From positions 1 to 8,496 of the forward strand of contig JAKAGL010000088.1 in the NCBI GenBank assembly GCA_021815535.1: a stretch of DNA of 8,496 nt. Direction: 5' to 3'. This DNA comes from a bacterium. Lineage in GTDB: Bacteria; Nitrospinota_A; UBA7883; JACRGQ01. The notes beneath the pieces were generated by a model, which saw only the letters and a list, made by a program, of their open reading frames with translations, did no database searches and was not told the DNA's origin. This document shows positions 4,621-8,496 of the stretch, piece by piece (positions within the stretch are counted from its first letter, which is position 1; each line of letters starts with the position of its first letter). The position numbers and the translations under genes are program-made.

Positions 4621-6840
4621 TTAACGGGCTAGGGATACGGAGAGAAGTTCCCCGCGGGTATCATCGGATAGGAATGCGGTTAAAGGAAGACCGGTTCGCG
4701 GCAGAACCAGGTGAAACGGTTCCCCTTTATGAGTGGTAAAATATTTACGGTAAAGTTTTCCGCCATCAACGGGAATCAGAAAAACCGATTGAATTCCCGC
4801 CGTTGCCGATTGACCATCGGGAGAGGTGACATGAATTGATAAAGAATTGAGTCCGTCGTACGAAACAGCTCCCAGATTCAGCCACTGCAAGGTGGTTTGG
4901 GAGGCGTCGAGAATGACGGGATGGGCCGTCACTTCCTGTTGGTCGGCAAATGCCTGCAACGCCCCACCTTGAGAGCCGCACATAACGCGGGCAAAAATAC
5001 GGTAATAGCCTGCTGGCGCCGCGGTGGTGAGGGGCAGCACGGCTGTCTGTTGCGGGGATACCGTCGTTTTGAAACAAAAACTGTTTGCATAGCCATCGGA
5101 CGCGAAAGTGAATTTCTCGCCGACTTTTGGACCGGGAAGCAGCGGATAGCCGTCAATTACCGTAAGGGCCAAGACCGCTTCCCGATAGGAAGAGTTCACT
5201 TCCAATTCGCCACCGGGTGTGAGGCTGAGGACCGTTCCCGTAAAAAAGGGGCGAAGTGACCTGTAGTTTGCTGGGAAGTCTTCACCTGTCTGCCGATTCC
5301 TTAAAAGATGAGTGCCGCCGCTTTCGTCCTCGATCCTATCCAGATAGCCGGTTTCGTAAGGAATATAGCGGACTGCGGCGATCCCTTTAAAATGTGCCAT
5401 TTCTGCCGGCGTGGCTGAGCGTTCGATCTGATAACGCACAGCGGCGGGTTCCATATCGCGGAACGGTTGTGTGCCAGCCGAGGAAAAAATAACCCAGGCC
5501 GGATATACAGGTCCATTGCCGTAAGGCCGCGGGGCAATCATGCCTGAAGTCATTTCAAGGCGTGGCAGATGGCTATCGGGCATGAGCCATTGCTGATGCC
5601 ACCGGTTGGGTTGAAGAGCGGCCATAGGAGCGGTTGAGATTTCTCCGGCATGATACAGCGTTCCACCCGGGCTTAACCGGGGATAAAGATAATTCACGGT
5701 GCGGGAAAACTCCTTGCGGACAGCATTCGGCGAAGCGGCAAGGAGGTCGTTGGTGTAGTAGCCAATTGAGCCGGCTACAAGTCCGGCCGATACCCATATA
5801 ACGGCAATGGCGCGGAATGAAGTAAAATTGAGAACAGCAAAACCGGCTCCCGCCAAGACGGCAAGGACGGGGGTAAATACGAACAGGTGGCGTGGCGATA
5901 AAAAGCCATTTATGAAGGCGGTCATTAAAAGCAGGGGTACGAAAAAGTAAATAAACAACCGCCGCCCCGCGGAGACGGCTATTCCGGCTAAAGCCAGCAC
6001 GGCAAGCGGCAACATCAGAAACCACGCGGTGATGTGCTGCAAAAAATACCCATACGCCAGAGTATTAAGGAAGGCTATAATTACATGAATGTCGGGGTTG
6101 GAGGGGAAGAAGTTCAGATTCTCCATGGCCGTGACAAGGCGGCCTTCAAATACGCTATAAATCCATAATGCAACCGGCGTTAAGAATATCCCCTGCAAGG
6201 CCAACCATTCTCCCCAAATGCCACGCTGATTGTTGCGGTTGACATATACGGCGATCAGCATTGCCGGTATCAGCGGTAGCGCCGCATAAGAGGAAAATGC
6301 TGCCAGCAGTTGCGCGGTGAGGGCGGCGAGCGCACTGCGGGTGCTGCCGGTCTCAAGGTAACGTTCAAATGACATCAGGGCAAGAACGGTGAGCAGTTGG
6401 GCGAAAGCATCGGCTCCCGCCTCGCGTGAATGAAAGATGGCAAAAGGAGACGCGGCCTGGATGAATGCGGCGAACAAGGCCGCTTTGTTCCCTGCCACGC
6501 GCAAGGTGAGCGCATATACCGCGCCAATGACGGCGGTGCCGCATAATGCTTCAAACAAGCGGGCGAACCAGATCGATTCGTGAAGGCGTGTCCAGAAATA
6601 TATGAGATCGTAATACAAAGGGGGATTGTCGCCATAGAGTTGTGGATCAAGTGGCGCAAACCCTGCGGTGCCGGTCAAATAGGCGGCCGCTTCGCTGTAT
6701 CGAAGATCCTGAACCCCAAGCCCATATAGGCGCAGAGCTAGGCCAACGAGGATAATCAATACAAAGCCAATGCCGGTTTCACGCGGAATGGCGCGCGCAC
6801 CGCCGAAATTGATGTGTTCGCGCGACGTTTCCTTGATCAT
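4621..6840 (-). CDS. GT39/ArnT-like membrane glycosyltransferase with long C-terminal soluble region
   Basis: Integral inner-membrane protein of 739 residues from the ATG at 6840, resembling the PMT/ArnT (GT-C fold) family. That family moves a sugar from a polyprenyl-phosphate donor to a protein or lipid on the periplasmic face. Residues 22-40 are the first membrane helix. The first loop has GVQDLRYSEAAAYL, where the family usually has an Asp-Glu pair, and DNPPLYYDL at 71-79 (usual HPPLYY). A second loop has SPFAIFHSREAGADAF (131-146). Some ten further hydrophobic helices run to about residue 365, including SPRHLFVFTPVLAVL, the usual RY-type motif. Residues about 375-739 are soluble and predicted periplasmic. 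Within them about 570-710 is beta-rich (AGYYRIFARVMC ... LGAVSYDGLNSLSIHV), like a carbohydrate-binding jelly roll. A TTG start at 6867 would add nine residues; neither start has a clear ribosome binding site. It follows the radical SAM gene by 42-69 bases, so one operon is likely. Donor and acceptor are unknown. Confidence 0.82.
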   Translation of the reverse strand: MIKETSREHINFGGARAIPRETGIGFVLIILVGLALRLYGLGVQDLRYSEAAAYLTGTAGFAPLDPQLYGDNPPLYYDLIYFWTRLHESIWFARLFEALCGTAVIGAVYALTLRVAGNKAALFAAFIQAASPFAIFHSREAGADAFAQLLTVLALMSFERYLETGSTRSALAALTAQLLAAFSSYAALPLIPAMLIAVYVNRNNQRGIWGEWLALQGIFLTPVALWIYSVFEGRLVTAMENLNFFPSNPDIHVIIAFLNTLAYGYFLQHITAWFLMLPLAVLALAGIAVSAGRRLFIYFFVPLLLMTAFINGFLSPRHLFVFTPVLAVLAGAGFAVLNFTSFRAIAVIWVSAGLVAGSIGYYTNDLLAASPNAVRKEFSRTVNYLYPRLSPGGTLYHAGEISTAPMAALQPNRWHQQWLMPDSHLPRLEMTSGMIAPRPYGNGPVYPAWVIFSSAGTQPFRDMEPAAVRYQIERSATPAEMAHFKGIAAVRYIPYETGYLDRIEDESGGTHLLRNRQTGEDFPANYRSLRPFFTGTVLSLTPGGELEVNSSYREAVLALTVIDGYPLLPGPKVGEKFTFASDGYANSFCFKTTVSPQQTAVLPLTTAAPAGYYRIFARVMCGSQGGALQAFADQQEVTAHPVILDASQTTLQWLNLGAVSYDGLNSLSIHVTSPDGQSATAGIQSVFLIPVDGGKLYRKYFTTHKGEPFHLVLPRTGLPLTAFLSDDTRGELLSVSLAR

Positions 6841-6909
6841 GCAGAAAATGCTATCACACCCGCGCAATATGATGGCGTGCGAATTTTCCGGGTATGAAGT
6901 ATGAACAGA

Positions 6910-8496
6910 TTACTTGACGGCGAGACGCCGGATATTCGCATGGCGGCGCACCATCTGCCAGGTGAGCGACCCTTCGCGGTACATGGTTACCGCGAGTCCA
7001 GCCATTTTGAGGACATTTGCAAGCCAGGCAAACGCGACTAGCGGGGAAGGGTGTTTCATTAAAAACGTCTGGTGTGAAAACCAGCGGATCAGGCTTTTGG
7101 GCACAAAGTCCTTGGTGAGCAACGACAGCAGAGCCAGCCAGAATTTATCCTCGGCCGGGCGTTCATGGGTAAGGCTTACTTCCCACTGGAAAAGCGATTT
7201 ATCTGTGTATCCTTCCACTTGATCCTTCGTGATCTTTCCTTCGGCCAGCAAACGTTCAGTGAGCGGCGTTCCGGGAAAATGCGTGAGCGAAAGGATAAAA
7301 AGCGAATAGGGGCGGGGAATATCCAGCATGAATTCAAAGCAGTCGCGTTTATCCTGGCTTGTTTCAAGCGGGTTGTCGATGATAAGGTCATAGTGCACCC
7401 GCAGGCCGCTTTCATGCAGAATGCGGACCGCTTTGCGGAGTTTGTCGTTGCCGAGCCGCCGGTCATAAAGTTCATTGGAGACCCGTTCGCTGCCGTTTTG
7501 TATACCCATCTCCACCAAGGTCATACCGGCCTGCTTAAGCTTATCAACGAGCGTTTCGGTGACGTGCTGTGGATTCAGCAGCGCATCGAAAGGCAACCCC
7601 ACCTCCCGTGGGTATTTCACCACAAATTCATCGGTCCATTTTTTGTTGGTGGCAAAAAGATCATCATAGAACTTCACGCGTTTAATGCCGGGCATCACCT
7701 CTCGTGCCCGTCTTATTTCGGCAATAATCCGGTCAACGCTTCTGATGCGAAGGTATTTTGGATTTGCCTGCAGGAAGAATGTGTTTGTGCAGAATGTGCA
7801 GCAATGCGGGCAGCCGCGGGACGATATCGCGATAAACGCTCCCTCGTTTTTTTGGGGGTCCCCTTCGCGCCAGATGCCGTCTTTACTGTAATATTTCCCG
7901 GGTGCGCCGAAATCAGGGTCGGGGATGGTATCAAGGTCTACGTAAGGGCCGATTTCGTTCTTGATGACCGTGCCGTCGGCTTTCCGGAACCAGAGACCTG
8001 GGATGGACGAAATATCTTTTCCGTCCCGCAACCGGCGCATCAGCTCCGCAATGGACTCTTCCCCCTCGCCGCGGCAAAGCGCATCGCAGATACCGATGCA
8101 TTGATCCGGCATAATGGTCGGATGTGTGGAACCCCAGATGACCGGCAGGGCCAACCGTGCATGGATTTCGCGGGTGACAATTTCAGCCAGCTTTGCATAT
8201 GAGGAGCGCAGCGAAATGCCCACCACGTTCACACCCTTGTCGCGCAGCAGGCGGATGAGCGAGTCAAGATCGTTAGGCTTCGGGTATTGGAATTCGTTAC
8301 GCTTGAAATCCTCAAAGAATATCTCTATTACCTCGAAACCGGCTTCTCGTACCGAAGATGCCACATAGCGGATGCCGAGCGACTCGATCAGCATGACGAG
8401 GCCAGGCTCGCCATAATATTTCTTCACGTCGTCAGCGGCTTCGTCCGTGATCGATTGCGGGTCGAGCCAATAATATTCGGAGAATAGCAGGATCGC
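6910..8496 (-). CDS. B12-binding-domain radical SAM protein, N-terminus just outside window
   Basis: Cytoplasmic iron-sulfur enzyme that cleaves S-adenosylmethionine to a radical, with a cobalamin-binding-type N-terminal domain (the BchE/hopanoid-enzyme superfamily). The frame is open to the right edge. The first visible residues AILLFSEYYWLD look like strand one of the B12 domain, so only a few residues are probably missing; the internal GTG at 8427 is not the start. The Rossmann-like domain includes VNVVGISLRSSYAKLAEI, PVIWGSTHPTIMPDQC and CRGEGEESIAELM, and lacks the DxHxxG cobalamin-ligand motif, as is usual in this superfamily. The radical SAM cluster motif CX3CX2C is in RGCPHCCTFCTN, encoded at about 7812-7789. 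The barrel continues with KFYDDLFATNKK, VEMGIQNGSERV and YDLIIDNPLET, and a C-terminal helical tail ends at 6910. Related enzymes make C-methylations, ring closures or lipid modifications; the substrate here cannot be read. It is the first visible gene of the leftward envelope-related operon. Confidence 0.9.
   Translation of the reverse strand, partial: AILLFSEYYWLDPQSITDEAADDVKKYYGEPGLVMLIESLGIRYVASSVREAGFEVIEIFFEDFKRNEFQYPKPNDLDSLIRLLRDKGVNVVGISLRSSYAKLAEIVTREIHARLALPVIWGSTHPTIMPDQCIGICDALCRGEGEESIAELMRRLRDGKDISSIPGLWFRKADGTVIKNEIGPYVDLDTIPDPDFGAPGKYYSKDGIWREGDPQKNEGAFIAISSRGCPHCCTFCTNTFFLQANPKYLRIRSVDRIIAEIRRAREVMPGIKRVKFYDDLFATNKKWTDEFVVKYPREVGLPFDALLNPQHVTETLVDKLKQAGMTLVEMGIQNGSERVSNELYDRRLGNDKLRKAVRILHESGLRVHYDLIIDNPLETSQDKRDCFEFMLDIPRPYSLFILSLTHFPGTPLTERLLAEGKITKDQVEGYTDKSLFQWEVSLTHERPAEDKFWLALLSLLTKDFVPKSLIRWFSHQTFLMKHPSPLVAFAWLANVLKMAGLAVTMYREGSLTWQMVRRHANIRRLAVK

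Noticed and set aside
7165..8202. 345-codon plus-strand open frame opposite the radical SAM gene
   Set aside because: It is the antisense shadow of a gene with an intact radical SAM motif. The translation matches no family and has no ribosome binding site.
8425..8427. GTG at 8427 as the start of the radical SAM protein
   Set aside because: The frame stays open to the edge, and the upstream residues AILLFSEYYWLD look like the first strand of the B12-binding domain. The true start lies beyond the window.

Overview
This window comes from a Gram-negative bacterial chromosome. The evidence is an outer-membrane BamD-type lipoprotein and a membrane-embedded glycosyltransferase with a large periplasmic tail. 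Base composition is fairly even by eye and coding density is high. There are no mobile elements, tRNA or rRNA genes, and no CRISPR. A TusE/DsrC protein, a BamD homologue and a B12-type radical SAM enzyme fit a proteobacterial or related (for example Nitrospinota- or Deltaproteobacteria-like) environmental lineage. The sequence alone does not fix the taxon.

Layout from left to right. (1) Positions 1-1457, minus strand: grpE followed 4 bases later by dnaJ, which runs off the left edge. This is a chaperone operon in which dnaK does not lie between the two genes. (2) Positions 1458-1821: the divergent intergenic region. On the plus side it holds a possible 36-codon leader ORF with a good ribosome binding site; its end overlaps the GTG start of the next gene. 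(3) 1822-3078, plus: a fold-type III PLP-dependent decarboxylase of the diaminopimelate/ornithine decarboxylase superfamily, closest by motifs to the BtrK / exosortase-associated branch. (4) 3079-3545, plus: a promoter with a consensus -10 box and a 17-bp-period direct repeat, then a TusE-type DsrC-family sulfur carrier. (5) 3569-3751, minus: a 60-residue hydrophilic protein of unknown function with its own promoter and strong ribosome binding site, convergent with tusE. (6) 3828-8496, minus: a tightly packed run transcribed from beyond the right edge. In transcription order it is a B12-binding radical SAM enzyme (5' end outside the window), a GT39/ArnT-like membrane glycosyltransferase with a long C-terminal soluble region, and bamD.

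Functional picture. The left end is protein-folding housekeeping. The right end is cell-envelope work: outer-membrane protein assembly, polyprenyl-phosphate-sugar-dependent glycosyl transfer, and possibly radical modification of a lipid or glycan. The middle holds two stand-alone genes with unusual upstream regions, which are the least ordinary parts of the window. I found no convincing new multi-gene system. The best leads are the leader ORF/GTG overlap in front of the decarboxylase, the tandem 12-mers inside the tusE promoter, the small 60-residue protein, and the glycosyltransferase with altered motifs and an added tail.
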